DNA of 64,000 nt from Trichuris trichiura (GCA_037903355.1 JBAJFE010000035.1:124001-188000); one strand, 5' to 3'. Positions 24,726 through 38,343 are shown, numbered from the stretch's first letter. The notes: generated by a model not told the origin, from the letters alone. Made by a program: numbers and translations.

Positions 24726-25930
24726 GCGCAACCGATCAAGACCTGGCTGATCTAAGGCACAAAGGAGACCCTTAATGTCATGAATTAATTCTCTCAACTT
24801 TTCTCCCTTACAAACATAAAATTTCAAAAGAATGAAGAGTACAGAAATTGTCAAGTAACCTTCATCTGGCGGTCGTTGGAGTGGACGGAGAATTTAACTG
24901 CGAAAAGTCAGAAAAAAGCGATGACAATCGAAACCTGTTTGATAAATCTGAAAAGAAGCTCAAAATCGAAACGTTCGAAGACCGATGATGCCAACTGCTT
25001 ACCATCGTTATATGATAATAAAGAAAAGAAAAACTGATTCGTCACTTAGGCAGACTTCCTGCATTCCAAAAGAGAAAAAGATCTAAGCGCCATACGGACA
25101 ATTGGTAAACAAAAGCTACCTATTAATAGAAGGCAAGAACAAGCAGCTGCACGGGACATACAAGTGTTCGACAAGGGGAACCTGCGACGCTATGAATCCA
25201 ATGAATTTTAAATACTAAATTCAACTGCACTGAAATCACCATATTCAATAACATAAAAGCTCATATCTTAACTGAGCGTGGCAAAGCCTAACGTCAGAAA
25301 GCTTGGGACAAGTTTTAATAAAGAAAACAAAATTCCATCACTACTCGTCATTCGAAAAGATAACAAAAAATAGAAAACAAATTATACGCTTAAACCTGCA
25401 ACAACAAAATAGTTGTAAACAACATTCTGTTAGCTTTAATTAATGCGCGCAAGCGATGCAGCAAGCAACAATTTCACAAATAAATACGTAGTTGAAATTG
25501 TCCAGCGCTTCGGCTGATTATTTTGTTTTCTTTCACAACAAAGCAAAAACTGAAAGCTGCCTATTCCAGGTGTACACGAAGGAAGAAAATATTGCCGACG
25601 AGACTATATGCATATAGCCTACCGCGCGTATACACGCTGCAGTTGAGTTGCCACGCGACTACTATTACGAAAAGAAGAGTCAGAACGATTTGCGAGTTAA
25701 AACTATACTGTGCACTTTAAGCAAGCGACCGTATAGCAATAATCAGCGACGGATGTAAAGGTGGGGCACTGATACCACCTTCATCAATCTCGTTTTTCAA
25801 AACCTCTTAGGCGTCAGACGTCGTGGAATGAGACAGTAAAGCAACATAACGAAAACAACATTCCAGCTAAAAGCGGTTCCGACCAACTCCGCAAATGCGA
25901 TCGACAAAAAAAGAATGAGAGAGAAGAGAC

Positions 25931-25967
25931 TGTGTGCTTGTGTGTGTTGTGTGTGTGTGAGAGAGAG
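25931..25967. repeat. TG/AG microsatellite
   Basis: An interrupted TG run passes into an AG run (TGTGTGTGAGAGAGAG). It lies just beyond the 3' end of the YPEL gene. Confidence 0.85.
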
Positions 25968-26201
25968 GGATGACAAGACGCAGATGAAAAATGATGAGAG
26001 GGGCGGCAAAATAAATCGTATACACGGAGCCAACACAGAGGAGGCCAAAGAGTAACCGTTCGCTGCATCCAAATGCAACAGCCGGTGATGACGACAGGAT
26101 GAGGTACATACATGTGAATTTTAAAAAGTCTCTGATCGATGTCTTCGGAAGATCACCGACAGCAGGCGACAATGGCTAGAGGACTTCCGGAGCACTGCAA
26201 G

Positions 26202-29200
26202 TCATCTCTTCGAATCCCAACCGTTATCTTTGATCATGTGAGCAAGTTCGATTATATACTTTCCTTCCTTGTACTTTTGGCTGGATTCAAAGGCGTGTTC
26301 CTGAAAAAATCTTCCTTCTCCGCAGCAAGTCGTTATAGAACCGTTGCCGTCAACGTTTGCCTGCTTTCCAAATGTTTTTTTTTTCAACAAGATCCCCTCT
26401 GGTAGTGAGAACTTTAGAAAAAACGTACGTATTTCCAGCCGAGAGTGGTTTTGCAGCATTCGCAGTAGATGTCGGCAACGGCGTGAAGACCAGTAAGAAG
26501 AACTCGCTCCTCGGCAGGACCACACCCAACGTTCACGCTAAAAAAACTAATAAAAAGTGAAAATTTATTTTGCGCAGCAAACTTTAGACCAAAAAAACAA
26601 TGACAACCGCGGAACAAATGCGCATTAGAATGAACGCGCCAGATAGATAAGGCAATCACAATTTATAATAAGAGAACAACGTCGCGTTGAATTTATCCAG
26701 TGCTTGCAGCAGCTCCCTAAGTGAAAAACTCGAGCAAACAAAAACCTCTGCCTAAAACTTCTACATGCTTCAACTATTACTTAGCCGCGATTTGTTGAAT
26801 AATAAATTCCCCCCGAAGAACCTGAGAATTAAAAAACGGTACCGTACTACTATCCGCCAGGAATTAACAAACCTACGCTACTGTAGTCCCAATGACACAG
26901 AGATGCGAAGAGACTTTCTATCCTTCTCATCAACCGTGTGCCAATCTTTTCGAGAAAAAAAATAACATTTGAAAAACCTAAGCGTCATTGAGTTGCAGCA
27001 ACTATTGTTCGCTCAATTGCATCGTCAAAGGAAGAAATGCGGATCCGAAAGCTTAACGCAACAAAGAAAAACAACGCGTCAACTGTTTATGGTAGAAACG
27101 AAAAATACGAACGCAATAACAGCTCGCGCTCGGCGGCGGTCGCAAGGAGTAAAAAGACGACGCTTAAAATTTTAAAAACGAAAAGATCAATTGATAAATG
27201 AAATAGACGTTCGCGGAGAACGATGAATGGACGCCGTTCAATTTATCTTCGAAGGCATCGGCTGCAATCGCAACGAAAGAAATCAGCGCGAACTGAGAAA
27301 TCTAACGCTGCTTGATTAACTGCCTAATGCCGCGTATAGTTTTCAAAACGGCATCGAAAAAAAAGTTATGCATACATTATACACTTGACTTTTAAAGTTT
27401 CCATTTGACGAATCTTCTACCGTGTTCATAGGTACTAAAGGGCAAAGCCGTTGATTGGTCAGCAAAAATAGGTTTACCAAGAAAAAAGAAAAAGCGAAAT
27501 TTCGTCAGCGTCTCAGCTGAAAATAGCCAAGTCTTGTAAGGGCATCTTTTGAAAAGATTTCCTTTCGACAACGCAACGCCTGTTGACCGCAATTACCGCT
27601 TTGCCAAACAAGCTCGACGCCGATGTCCGCTTCGAGTAGACGTCTTTGCGACAGGTGGCAAAAGACAAAAGCTCAAACGATCACATAAGAGTTTTCCCCT
27701 ATTCGGGCAACGCACACAATCAATACGGGAGCGCCCGTTAACTTGGTAAGTCGCAATGGTTTCTACAGCTCAATTTTTTAAAAAAATTATAAGTCAGACG
27801 GACGTCACGAAACTGTCACCAATCGCCTTTTGGCAAATTGACTCGAAAAAACAGGAATGACCATTGAAAGGCGTTAGCGACATTGATCGTACCTGCACAT
27901 CACAAACCGAAAGCTGAAGAAAAACTTGAAAATCGAACACATCCAAATAATGGATTTGATATTTGTGACAATTTCAAATCGCTTTTCCCAGCCAGCCTTT
28001 TGCCTAAGGTGTGGACGATTGTTTCCCTTTTGAAATAAGACTCTCCCGATTCAAGTTTGCTTGCTTGCACAAGCAAGACTTCAGGCAACCGTCAGTCAAA
28101 AATAGGCATCCTATTTCTCTAAGACGTTCTCTATCGTTCCGCTTATTTATTCTGCCATATAATCCATCTCTTTGCACGGAAGATCGATACTCCTAGAATG
28201 GACGCAAACCAAACGACGCTAGCACGCATAAGCGGTTAATCTTACAACTATCGAAGCTCATTAAGTAACAAAATAGAGGTTTTAAATGCGTCTCCGCAAT
28301 GGCACCAAGTAAACCATGTAAGCATATGAGCTTTGGAAAAGACGGCAACTTTTTAAACATTGGTCTTAGCTTGCCTGAATGACAAACCTAAAATCCTGAT
28401 TCATACGCTATCCAAAATGTCAACTAGCAAATAAAGAAAGCTTTCCGCCTGAATATTCGAAACGTAAGGCATCTTATCAAGGTTGAATCATCGACGACGC
28501 GCCGCCGGTGATTAATTGCTCCCATTTGGGAACGGTAATTTTGGCGGTACCTGCAACCCGCGCGAGAAGGCACAGATTGCCGCCTATCCTGTTTGCACAG
28601 GATGAACCATCGCCGGCTGTCACGCCGCTCAACCGTACGCAACTTCAAATGGCAAACAGCGGGCGGAAAGAGCGATAAAAATTAAAAATGGAACCAAACT
28701 GCAGCTTCCCCCTCGTTGGCACATTGACCTCATTCGAATTTGCAACGAGACCAACCTTGACAGCGTTACGTCAGGAAGAAGTGCTCTTTCTATCTGTCAC
28801 GTGATTTCCTCTGTTTTCAAGTTGTGCTGAGCAAACAGGATGACCAATGGTCACTGGGTCGACGCTGTTTGCCCAGCCGCCGCCATCGGTCTGTGGACAC
28901 TAAATAGGAGCAAGAGCAAATTCGAAAAGCACCCCGCGCTGCTCATCTTAGTGTGCTATAGTCGATTGACGATCAAAAGTTGCCCCCCACCAACTGTCAC
29001 CATCGCTGCTCATAATCGGATTGGGAAGACAAGACGCAGAGCCTGTTCGAACTTTATACCGTGTTGTTGTTATGGCCCAGGTGCAGAGGCGATGAAACCG
29101 CGCCTAAGGCAATGAGCGGATGTACGGAAGAAAAGACCCAGCTGACACCGACGATGGAAAACTGGTTTTTCCAAGCCAGACGATGATGCAGTCGCTTGTC

Positions 29201-30218
29201 GCATTGTGGTTGCCGAAGGACAATTCATCAGCATAAACTGCTCTCCGACCCAAAAAGGCCGACGAATGGCCTCAAAAAGAAGCAACTCTCCACACATTTG
29301 AGTGTCTTCGAAATCTCGGACACTTTCAACGGCCTATGTTGCCTGCCACCTTCTTTGTCCTCGAAGAACCGGCTGGCGTTAGTGATACAACAATGTAAGC
29401 CATTAGTTAAAGTTGACCAACCGTGCGCCCGGCGACTTTCCAACCCATACGTCATAGACTAAATATCCGCCGTGGCGTCAGAACGTCGATAACATCGGCA
29501 AACGAATTTCTCATAGGGATTATCGAAGGAAAAGCTACTATGGTTTCGAACAATGCGCATATAGGAGCTGTCTAGTTTTGCTTGGCAGCGGAACTGCCAA
29601 GCTCAACTAACGAGGACCTGCTGGCGCGAGGGATGACAGCTTCTCTTGATGGATGGCCAGTTCGAGTACGCCCTGCGTATCCTATCAATCATAGGCGCCG
29701 GCAAGCGACCCGCGGTTCTCTAAGCTTTGCCTCTTGATAGCTTAACTTCCAGTCGGTTGCCTAAAATGGTGACCACTCGACAAGCCAACAATTGGCAAGC
29801 CGGTCTGTGCACTCACTTGGCAGGCTTCTGCGCAAAGGCTGCACATTTTTTATGTTGGAACAAGAAAAAATAACTATCATCTTTAACGTGTACAGGCGCG
29901 CGGAAAATGGGCCCACAAATTAGACCCCATCTCGACTACGACGAAATCGATGGAGAGCGTGAGCGCGAGCGTGCGTGCGCGCAAACAGAATGGATGCAAC
30001 TTTTTTGCCGCTACTTACACGGAATTGAAGAGATAGGCTTTTCCCTGACTTCCTTGGAAGGACTAGAAAAGAATGCGCCCTGAGATTTTTGCCATCACGC
30101 TGAGCAAAGAACGCGCTACCTTTGATATGAGCTCGTCGTGATTGGCCAAATGGGCTCGGCAATGAACGCAACTGTACGTACGACCGCCGGAAGGCAAATA
30201 AGCTTGGAAGGTCTTCAT
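26202..30218 (-). CDS. YPEL: Yippee-like zinc-binding protein (YPEL1-4 type)
   Basis: Four minus-strand exons (30218-30120, 30062-30019, 26537-26429, 26300-26202) join in phase to 116 residues; vertebrate YPEL1-4 have about 119. The family sequence is nearly unbroken: [79 protein letters not shown] and [19 protein letters not shown]. The paired CVHC and CECC motifs are the Yippee zinc ligands. One exon is only 44 bases, and a 3.5 kb intron separates the two halves. The usual PSCHRTYSC reads PSGGRTYSC here. The short N-terminal lead of other YPELs is missing, so a further upstream exon may exist. YPEL proteins act in the nucleus and around centrosomes and in GID/CTLH-type contexts; the exact role is not settled. 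Confidence 0.93.
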
Positions 30219-30280
30219 CCGTGCAAGTGACCAACAAGGAGCGAACGCCTTGGAGAAAAAAGCTATTTTCAAAATATGCC

Positions 30281-30314
30281 GACTTCTTCCTTCCTTCCTT
30301 CCTCTTCTTCTTTC
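30281..30314. repeat. CTTC microsatellite
   Basis: Tandem CTTC units (CTTCCTTCCTTCCTTCC) then CTTCTTC lie about 60 bases upstream of the YPEL start, in the likely 5' UTR or promoter. Confidence 0.8.
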
Positions 30315-30521
30315 AAAATTAACCGGCTTGGGCGATCGCTGGCGGCCGCTGAAACGACAACGAAAATAAAACAGCGAACAACATTTGCCGAGCGTCATTG
30401 TAAGCTAAAAAGGTCGTGATACGGCTGGCCCACATTGACCGTCGCGTGCCAACAGGAAAAGTCATGACGGTCCACCGACCGGCGCGACGACATGACCACG
30501 GCTACTACTCTCATTTTCCTT

Positions 30522-30556
30522 CTCCGTCTCTGCCTCTCTCTCTCTCTCGCTCTCAG
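30522..30556. repeat. CT-rich microsatellite
   Basis: A run of CTCTCTCTCTCTCGCTCTC occurs in a locally GC-richer region upstream of YPEL. It may be a promoter-proximal CT (GAGA-like) tract, but that is only suggested by position. Confidence 0.75.
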
Positions 30557-31115
30557 CTGAGCGAGCGGCCGGAAAGCACAAAGCGATCAGCTGACTAGTC
30601 CACGATGAATTGATTGCCATCAGCTCGTCAACGAAGGCGTACTACTGGCGTGACACGTTTCAGCTGTTCTGATCGAAAAAGCACAAGCGCAAATGACCGC
30701 CGGCCAAGGACAACCCTGTCCGTTAAATCGCCGGCCAATGGGTACGCCTTCAAGCCAACAACCGAGAGCCTAGCAGCGCGCACATAACCTACAGTAAGAA
30801 AAATGAGGTTCGCAGGTATTTTTTACAGCTGGGGGGCGCTCGAGGACGAAAAAGAGAAATTGCGAACCGGCGACCGATCGCAACTCTTTTCTGCGCCACA
30901 CCGGACGTCACGACGTCCGTATCGAGAGACGACGACCTTCGCGCGTTCGCAGCGCCGCGCTGAACGTTCGAACGGCCGATGGCAAGAACCTTGAGAAGCA
31001 AATTCAAAAGTGCAGCTGACGCAGCGACGCTTACGGCAATCGGGAACCCGTAAAAACACTAAACGCTCGGCCGTGCATATGGCCTGAAGGAATTCGCCGG
31101 AAAAAAACTCACAAA

Positions 31116-31424
31116 ATGGAATATCCACCGCCCATTTCACTCCGCAGTCTTGAAGAGAGCGCAACTATTTTGGCTTTTGCCCGTTCCTCGTTTTTAAACC
31201 ACATGCGCTTGCATGAAATGGACGAACGCACTCTCTCAACAGAGAACGCCCTGCTGAAGCTTGAAGCAAGGCAATTATACGAGAGCATTGTAGAACCTAA
31301 GCGACGGCATTATTCGAACTTTGGCTTAGAGGTAGACGGGAGTCGCGTAATGCTGCTGCCGCAACTTACCGTCTCTGTAGAGAAAACTGGAATCGACAAT
31401 TTTCAAAGGAACCGCAGCAAGTAA
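31116..31424 (+). CDS. Hypothetical 102-residue protein, divergent from YPEL
   Basis: An ATG in good context (AAAATGG) opens a 102-codon frame. The protein is mixed-charge, with a helical stretch (STENALLKLEARQLYESI) and no signal or membrane segment. I do not recognise it. It could be a small gene sharing the GC-rich upstream region with YPEL, or a first exon (a GTAGAC donor occurs at about 31331), or chance. The support is the start context and codon-like composition only. Confidence 0.25.
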   Translation: MEYPPPISLRSLEESATILAFARSSFLNHMRLHEMDERTLSTENALLKLEARQLYESIVEPKRRHYSNFGLEVDGSRVMLLPQLTVSVEKTGIDNFQRNRSK

Positions 31425-33588
31425 GGACTCGGTTAAAGAATAGGGCCGTTGAAAGGTGTAGCGGAAAACTGTTGAACGCGTTGAACAGCCTTTAACGTCC
31501 TTGAACAAAGACAACAAAGTTCTGATTACAAATCTTTGTTGCAAACGAGACAACCTTAGTTCGATATCGCTCTACGCGCGCCCGCGTAGAGACGGAAACG
31601 ATCAAGCAAACTTTCGATAAAGTCGGTTAGCTGTCGTAGACGCAAGAAAATTTTCGGAACGGCAAAGACAGTGAACGATCGTAGCAGCGGGCGCGCGACC
31701 TGGGCGCCGCGAGGGTCGGGGAAAACTGGAATTTTAAATAAAAAACAGAATTACCTTTGCCAATATGCGGAACAGCTGTCTAGCGGCAAACTGGACCCAA
31801 GGGCGGACGAACAGGCGACGTGATAAAGACCCGATCTGCAGCAAAAGGGTAAACCTGACGAAATATACAAACGCGCCTTTAACTGTATGCTCACCTGCTC
31901 GTTGCTCTGCCGTTCGCAACTTGGCCATAAGAAGTATTGCTTGCTGTTGCATCACGGGTGTGGTGTTGCAAAGCAAAGCGAACAAACGAAAGACTGCGAG
32001 TCCTGCGATTATTTAAATTTTTAACAAAACTCGTAAAGCTGATGGAACTGTATCCACCTTCTGCGACTGCTAGGTGACACTTAACGACTTGTCAAGATAC
32101 GGAGAGCTGAAAGTTGTGAATAAAAAAAGTTGGAACCAGCTGACGGGATGCTGTGTGTCTGTCTACGCGACTGGATCTTCGGTAACGCTTCTGTAAAGGA
32201 AGCTCAGCGCATCAGCACACACGCCACCGAGCTTTATAACGACTCCGGCAAACCGCGACGTCGCATCGCCGACGAGCTAAACATTAACTAGTTGCAGCAA
32301 GACAGCATAGACAAACAAGTTGAAATGAAAAAAAGAGTAAACAGCTTAATTCCCGAATTGTACACGGCCGAAATAGTCACACCTTTGAAAGCAGCAAGAC
32401 ATCAATTCAACTACTTCCGGGAAAGAGAGCGCAGACGACTTCTAAAGCTTTAAAGAGCACCTTTCAAAAAGCTTTACGTTACGAAGAGGTGCAAAGGCGC
32501 TCAGCAAGACAAAAAGCTCCGAGTGAAGATTATGCAAATTGCCATGTATGGGCACGGCAGTCGCCTTTATCGGTTTCTGACGATCTGTCACACTTTTTTT
32601 TAGGAAGTCGAAGCGCCGTCTTAATAATCAAGCGATTGCGCAACGATTGTTCGCTTGCCCTTATCAGCGCCAAGGAAGGGCGTTTCCGTTTCCTATGCAT
32701 TGTGCGCTTGCAATTAGCCGCCGTTATTATCGCGAAACCGTAGTTGAAAAAGAAAACGAATATATACGGCTCTTACACGTCATCAAATCAAACAGTGACG
32801 TAAGCACTCAGCTTAAGCTCAACGTACCGTGAAGGAAACGCGGCAAAAACGTTAAGAGGCGCGAAGATGGACCCTAGGTGACGCAAAAGTATTAATCTTG
32901 CGGGCAGAATAAAGCTGGCCATTATTGACGGCTTTGACTTTTATATATATCTCTGTCAAGGTTCTTCGTTTCTGGCATCTGTTTCCATGTGGTACAAATG
33001 CGCTTACGCTTATTCCAACCCATCATATCAACGGCAGTCTATTTTACCATTATTGCAAACGCGACGTGAACGCTAGGGCTTTTACAAACGTTTTAAATAA
33101 ATACGAAATTTTACATGTCAACGAATAGGTAGGCGCTTTTAACGTCACGTAGGCAATTGTACAAAAATTGCCAACGTCAGAGACGCAACTTTCGCAAGCT
33201 GTTTAAAAATTCATAAGGCAAATTTGCGCGCTTCCTCCTTACGTGAGCCAGACATGCTTACCGCACCTAAAATTCATTCGGCGAACGGAACGTATCGACA
33301 TTCTGAAACCATTTATTTACGACAGCTCGCGTGGCATATGTTCCCATCTACCATACGGTTATTCAAGCAGGAAATGACGTCAGCATGCGGCTCTTGGTAG
33401 GAGGAATATACGAAAGCTTTTCTGGACAACTCCGGGAAGGATAATTTGAATTTTGAAGAAAAAAGAACCGCGCTACGACGCAAGCGTGACACCGACTATT
33501 CCGTAGTGGAATTGGGCCTTCTTGTCGATTCAACAATTGACGCGCCAAAGCGTTTCTTTTTCGGGTCAATTCAACGAAGAATACTTGA
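31425..33588. other. No recognised gene; some frame-consistent coding-like stretches with stops
   Basis: Around 32200-32590 one frame reads as plausible protein (SGKPRRRIADELNIN, VNSLIPELYTAEIVTPLKAA, HQFNYFRERERRRLLKL) but is cut by stop codons, as in a decayed gene. A further stretch lies at 33390-33580 (RRKRDTDYSVVELGLLVDST). No family is recognised, so these are not called as genes. Confidence 0.35.
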
Positions 33589-34146
33589 ATGATCCTCCTT
33601 TTACGCGGCGCCGGATCAATCGGTACGCGCTACGGAAAATGGAAGAAGCCAAGTGGAATATCGACACAATCAATTATGCGCTACTATTTGCAGTATAATA
33701 GGTTGCAAACGGATGGCAAAGTGCTTAACATTCAAGAATGTCGTACATCCCCTGCTGAGCAATACGCGAATACGGATCAATATTTGCAAGAGATTGTCAC
33801 TGGCGCCAACTTCGAAGAATTCGCTTCGGCCTTACATATCTTACATTTAGTGAGCGCACCGCGATTCAAACTTCAAAGTTTATGCTCTGTGCTTACGTAT
33901 ATTGGGATGTTGGCTGAGAATGGGAAATGCAGGTACATTACGCTTAAATTGTTGAACAAGGACGCAACTGCGTTGTTCATCTTTAAAAAACAGCATTACC
34001 TTTACAAGCTTAAGACAAAAGACTTTGCCCATGAAGTATTCTATGTTAACTTTTTAAAATTAGATAAATTTGTACATTGGCAACTGCCCAACTTGGTTTT
34101 AATGTACCCAAATGAACTTACTGCAATTCGATCGCACCTACGATGA
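33589..34146 (+). CDS. Unrecognised 185-codon open frame, possibly part of a decayed gene
   Basis: This is the longest open frame in the 31-40 kb interval and has no partner gene. The first 40 or so codons overlap another open frame (FNEEYLNDPPFTRRRINRY) that reads more like protein. The true coding path may therefore change frame near 33690, either by an intron or by a frameshift. The later part (GANFEEFASALHILHLVSA, YITLKLLNKDATALFIFKK) looks protein-like, with balanced charge and hydrophobic periodicity. No motif or family was recognised, and no signal peptide or membrane helix is evident. It could be an old mobile-element or viral remnant, a lineage-specific gene, or chance. Confidence 0.25.
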   Translation: MILLLRGAGSIGTRYGKWKKPSGISTQSIMRYYLQYNRLQTDGKVLNIQECRTSPAEQYANTDQYLQEIVTGANFEEFASALHILHLVSAPRFKLQSLCSVLTYIGMLAENGKCRYITLKLLNKDATALFIFKKQHYLYKLKTKDFAHEVFYVNFLKLDKFVHWQLPNLVLMYPNELTAIRSHLR

Positions 34147-37100
34147 CTGAAGATTAATAAGGGCACTGTACATCATGGATCAATAGAATCAATTCATGAT
34201 TCGTCATTCCGATCGACATGGCAAGAATTGAAAGATCATTTGAAGACATTTCCAACTATGCACCGTGAAGAAATTGTTTTCGGCAATTCTTGTAGCTGAT
34301 TGCTCAAAGGAATCTGTTTACTTAGAGATCCAACGCGAAAGTTAAAAATTAAAACCGAAATTTCAGCTTTTACAGACGCATTACAACGTAACGTTTTGCC
34401 ATCAACTATCCGGAAGAAACATTTCACGGATTGGAGCGAAATAAAATAGCTCTACTGTAGATTGAATTATTCTCAAAGGGCTCATACAAAAGTTCTTCTT
34501 CTTTCGTTTACGTTTATCTGCCGACCGCGAGTATGGGCAGTACCTTAATTGCTGAAGAGTACTGTAAGAATGGACTAGCAAAAAAGTGAACGCAAAAAGC
34601 GAATTATGCAAAGCAGGAAAAACTCGACTGCTCAACACTTACTGATTGGCTAAATTTCATTTACGCAAAGAGAGTTCATACGAAGGCTAAAGGTCTGTTT
34701 GGTATTGCAAGCGTAACTGTCATCTTCATCCGCCCGTCAAAATTCAACCGAACGCAATTTTTCAACTTGTCAACAAGTGAGCCCCATATGAAACTTTTTC
34801 ATGCCGGCTAATTCTACTTGCAATGCGTAGAAGGGAAAGTAAAATAGAACGATGGGTCTCGCTGCTCAACTGCGACTCAATTCGATTTTTGTTTCAAATC
34901 CAGACGCAACCGAAAGGAGGAAAAAGGAGAAAACTGCTATCGAATCGATCGACTCTAAACGAGCAAAGATTCGCTATCTGCATTCCATTACAAAGGAAAC
35001 CTTCCAAGCGCTCAACAGTACACGAATAGCTAAAGCATAGCGCCGATGTTATCATCACCAAGGCATTCGGTCTGTGACGTGCTTTAAACTCAAAACAAGC
35101 GTGTCTGCACACATCTGCACTTTCAACTTTTCGTGCCTTTTATATAGCTTTACCTGACTTTAGCAATTCTGCAGGATGGCTTAGCGGCGAGACAATCGTT
35201 TCATTGCGCAACAGCCGCGAAAAGGCCCAATAATTATTTAGCACCCGTCCGGAGCACAAAGTCTCACAATGCTGTCGATCATACTGCGACTATACGCCAA
35301 CAACGCATTTGGCAACCACGGCTACAGTAAGCTGCAAAACTCATGTAAAAAATTTAAGCCCATACTTTTCAAGAGCACTTCTGAATTGTCTGCAGCAATT
35401 GTATGGTCTTAATTGCTCGCTGCTGCAAACCGCTTAGATTCCAAACGTTGGACAACCAGTATGCGAGTGTTAGCTATGAAATGCAATAGATGATTTACAG
35501 GTACAAACTTTTGCTAACGTCATTGCGTCTATTGCTTTTTTTCGTGCTCAAAGTCGCAAATAAAATGGGGAAGAGACGGCTAAAAAGCGGCAACATTGGG
35601 AACAAAATTGCTCAACTACGTCTGCAGTTCTATTCTCGGGCTGTTTGCGCCACCTGATTTTGCAAACAGCGAAACGGAAATAGTCCTTCCGCGGCTGGTT
35701 ATTAATACTTAATTTGCGCAAACGTCTCGCGAAGCGATTGTAATCGTACGCGGTAAGCGTGTTTACAACTTCAGTTTAAATGAAAAATGGGCAAACGCTA
35801 AACCGTCAGCGATAAACAAACTGCAAGTAGTTGCTCTGCTGCTCGGAGGTTAAACTCGTGCAAACACGCAGTTCTTACATCAAGGATGCGCATAACTAAA
35901 CAAATTTCCTTTCCTTCAAAATACAGGCAGACTGCAAGTCGTCTGAAACGCGGAAAAGCGAAGACATTCAGGCATGCGAGTTTTCAAGGTCGGTTTTTGA
36001 GGATGATTTTATCAGATCAACGCAAGATGAGGAAAATCTTCGCGAGAAAACGCAAAAATGCCAAAATAAATAACAGCTGAACTTTTAGCCACCCGGTAAA
36101 CACGAATGTCTGGTAACCTTGTGTACGTGCTGGCCTGAATGTCAAACGAGCACGATTTTTAGTGGGGCAGCAGGGATACATTGACCAGTTGTCATGTTCT
36201 GCTTGGTTTCGTGACAAGCTCATGGAAAAATAGTGGGCCACAAGAAAGTTGGACAAATCGCTTAAAGCGGAGCATGTAAGTAAACAGAAAAGTTGACCAG
36301 GAAACTAACGAGAAAACAACACCCCTTTAGTTTATGTACTTCAGGGTAAGGCTAAACAATTAGCTTTTTTGGTAACAATGGCTATTCCGTAGGGTAAACG
36401 ACTTGGAATAATTAGGCAAAACTTTGGATGGCCTCTCATACCGTACTCCGTTCCTGTATCTTTCTGATCAACTATTAATATGCAAAAAGGCAGTTGCTTG
36501 GGAATGCAATCATCCTAACTAATTGCAAATTGAATATTCAAAAAAAGCTCTCAAGAAATTACAGAAAGACTATTGCAATCAAAGGCAACAGCGATACGCA
36601 ACAGCGCCCGGAGTAACACTGGCGTTACTATTGAAAACAATTTTCAGAGCAAACTGGTTTTCTAGCGTCAATTCAGAACGGTCGTCTTTCTACGGCTATT
36701 CCCAATTGTCTGAAATAGAAGCCATCATTGATTTTGCGTCACAAAAGGTTGTTGCAATCGGCAAACCTCTGGAATAAATTAAACCTTTATCGTACGGAGA
36801 AAAAGTGACTTTTAGAGTAATAAAACGGGCTGACGACGAGCATTTGTAAACAAAATTAACGGACAGCTAAGAAAACTAGCGCTTCACGCAGCCATCTTTG
36901 TATTTGCCTATTCGGCTCGTTACAATTAATTCTACGAATTTTCGTTAAGTTGCATAAAATGCGCCTACGCTAATATCTTGCCAATTCGAATGGCATAAGC
37001 TGATTCCAAAGAAAAACCAGTTCCCATCCGCAGTGCAAGAGCATTAACGCTTTTGGATTTCGCCCTCATGGAAAGAAGTCATAGCTGGATAAAGCTTTGG

Positions 37101-38343
37101 CAATATGCTACCGTCAGAATTGTAGCCTATATTTTCAAGAGCGGAAAAATGCTGCTGCGAAGTTGGCATTGCAATTGGAAAACGCGATAAAAGTGAAAAT
37201 AAGTCAAAAAGTTCATTTCAAAATTTAAAATTTCAAATAGTGTAGTCAGGTTCGCCGTACCGGCTGCGTATTGACGCCTGAAATTAGAAAAGCAAGCACT
37301 TCACTAACTATAGTCATCCATTAAAAACAGCGGAGCGTCAAATATTATATGCGGAGTTAACACGGCTAACCCGCGCGCAGAATCCCCGCGTTATTCATGA
37401 GATAACAATGCACCATTGCCACTTCCTTCCAGTCTCTTTCCTATTCCTTTTCTGTTATTTTTTTAATGCTGTATTTCCCATTTATTTACGGATATTTTTT
37501 AATTTGCGCTTTTTCGAAGTACGTCCCAGAGTACAAAGTATGACAGCCGTAATGCAGGTAACACGCACACGTAAATTTAAAATTGTCGTTGGCATCGGTC
37601 CCTTGTTGGCCAAAATGAGTATATGGCATAGAAGGTTAAGTTAAAAGTGGACATATGCTGATTAATACGAGCTCCTAGCACTTACAGGCAGAACATAGCT
37701 GATCTCTTAAAAATTGAATTCAGTTCAACCCATAGGAACTCATCTTCGGTTAAATATTAAAACCGAATTGTCTGTTGTCAACAAACGTGATTTTTGAAGA
37801 TGAGCCATTCAAATCGCTCTGTAATGCTTTCACTAAAGCTCTTGCGTAAATGCAAACACGCAGACAGTTATCAAAAAGAATGCTTACGCAGAAGGTGACT
37901 TGGAATAACACACGTTTGAGTACTCACTTATTCTTCAAATAGTGATAAAGCGGTTCCTTCTCTTTTACCGCTGCTGCTGAAAGGTTGAATAAACAAAAAA
38001 AGGCGATTTCAGCAAACACATAAAGCCTTCTAATGCATGTATTCTCATAAAGCATCGCCGCGTATAGGAAACTTTATTTTTCTGCGATAGAAAGCTGTCT
38101 GAAAACTTTTCGTTCAATTTCTGTAAAGTAAGCTAATAATGAAAAGAATACCTATTTTCACATCGGCTTTCGGACGCCGTTACCACTAATATGAACACAT
38201 TATGAGAGCATTAAAAATGCCAAGCTGAAAAACTGAAAGTCGAACCTACATAAAAATCACGTTGGCACAAAGCCAACCAAATTTATAAGCCTAAGCTCAA
38301 ATCCAATCGCCACGTAGCCAAACAGGTGCAGATTATTTTGAAA

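Larger units (their letters stand above)
23409..26201. other. Intergenic region between convergent genes
   Basis: No coding family was recognised. It holds a clear fold-back element (24582-24725) and a TG/AG microsatellite near 25.95 kb. Several A-rich tracts occur at 24.9-25.4 kb. Confidence 0.5.

Noticed and set aside
26205..26225. TTCGAATCCC resembling a tRNA B box
   Set aside because: It lies inside the last YPEL exon, and no A box or cloverleaf could be found at tRNA spacing.
35260..35420. Frame reading YANNAFGNHGYSKLQNSCKK, faintly like a family B DNA polymerase motif
   Set aside because: Only one short motif-like stretch with no YxDTDS or other polymerase motif nearby; too weak to call a Polinton or viral remnant.
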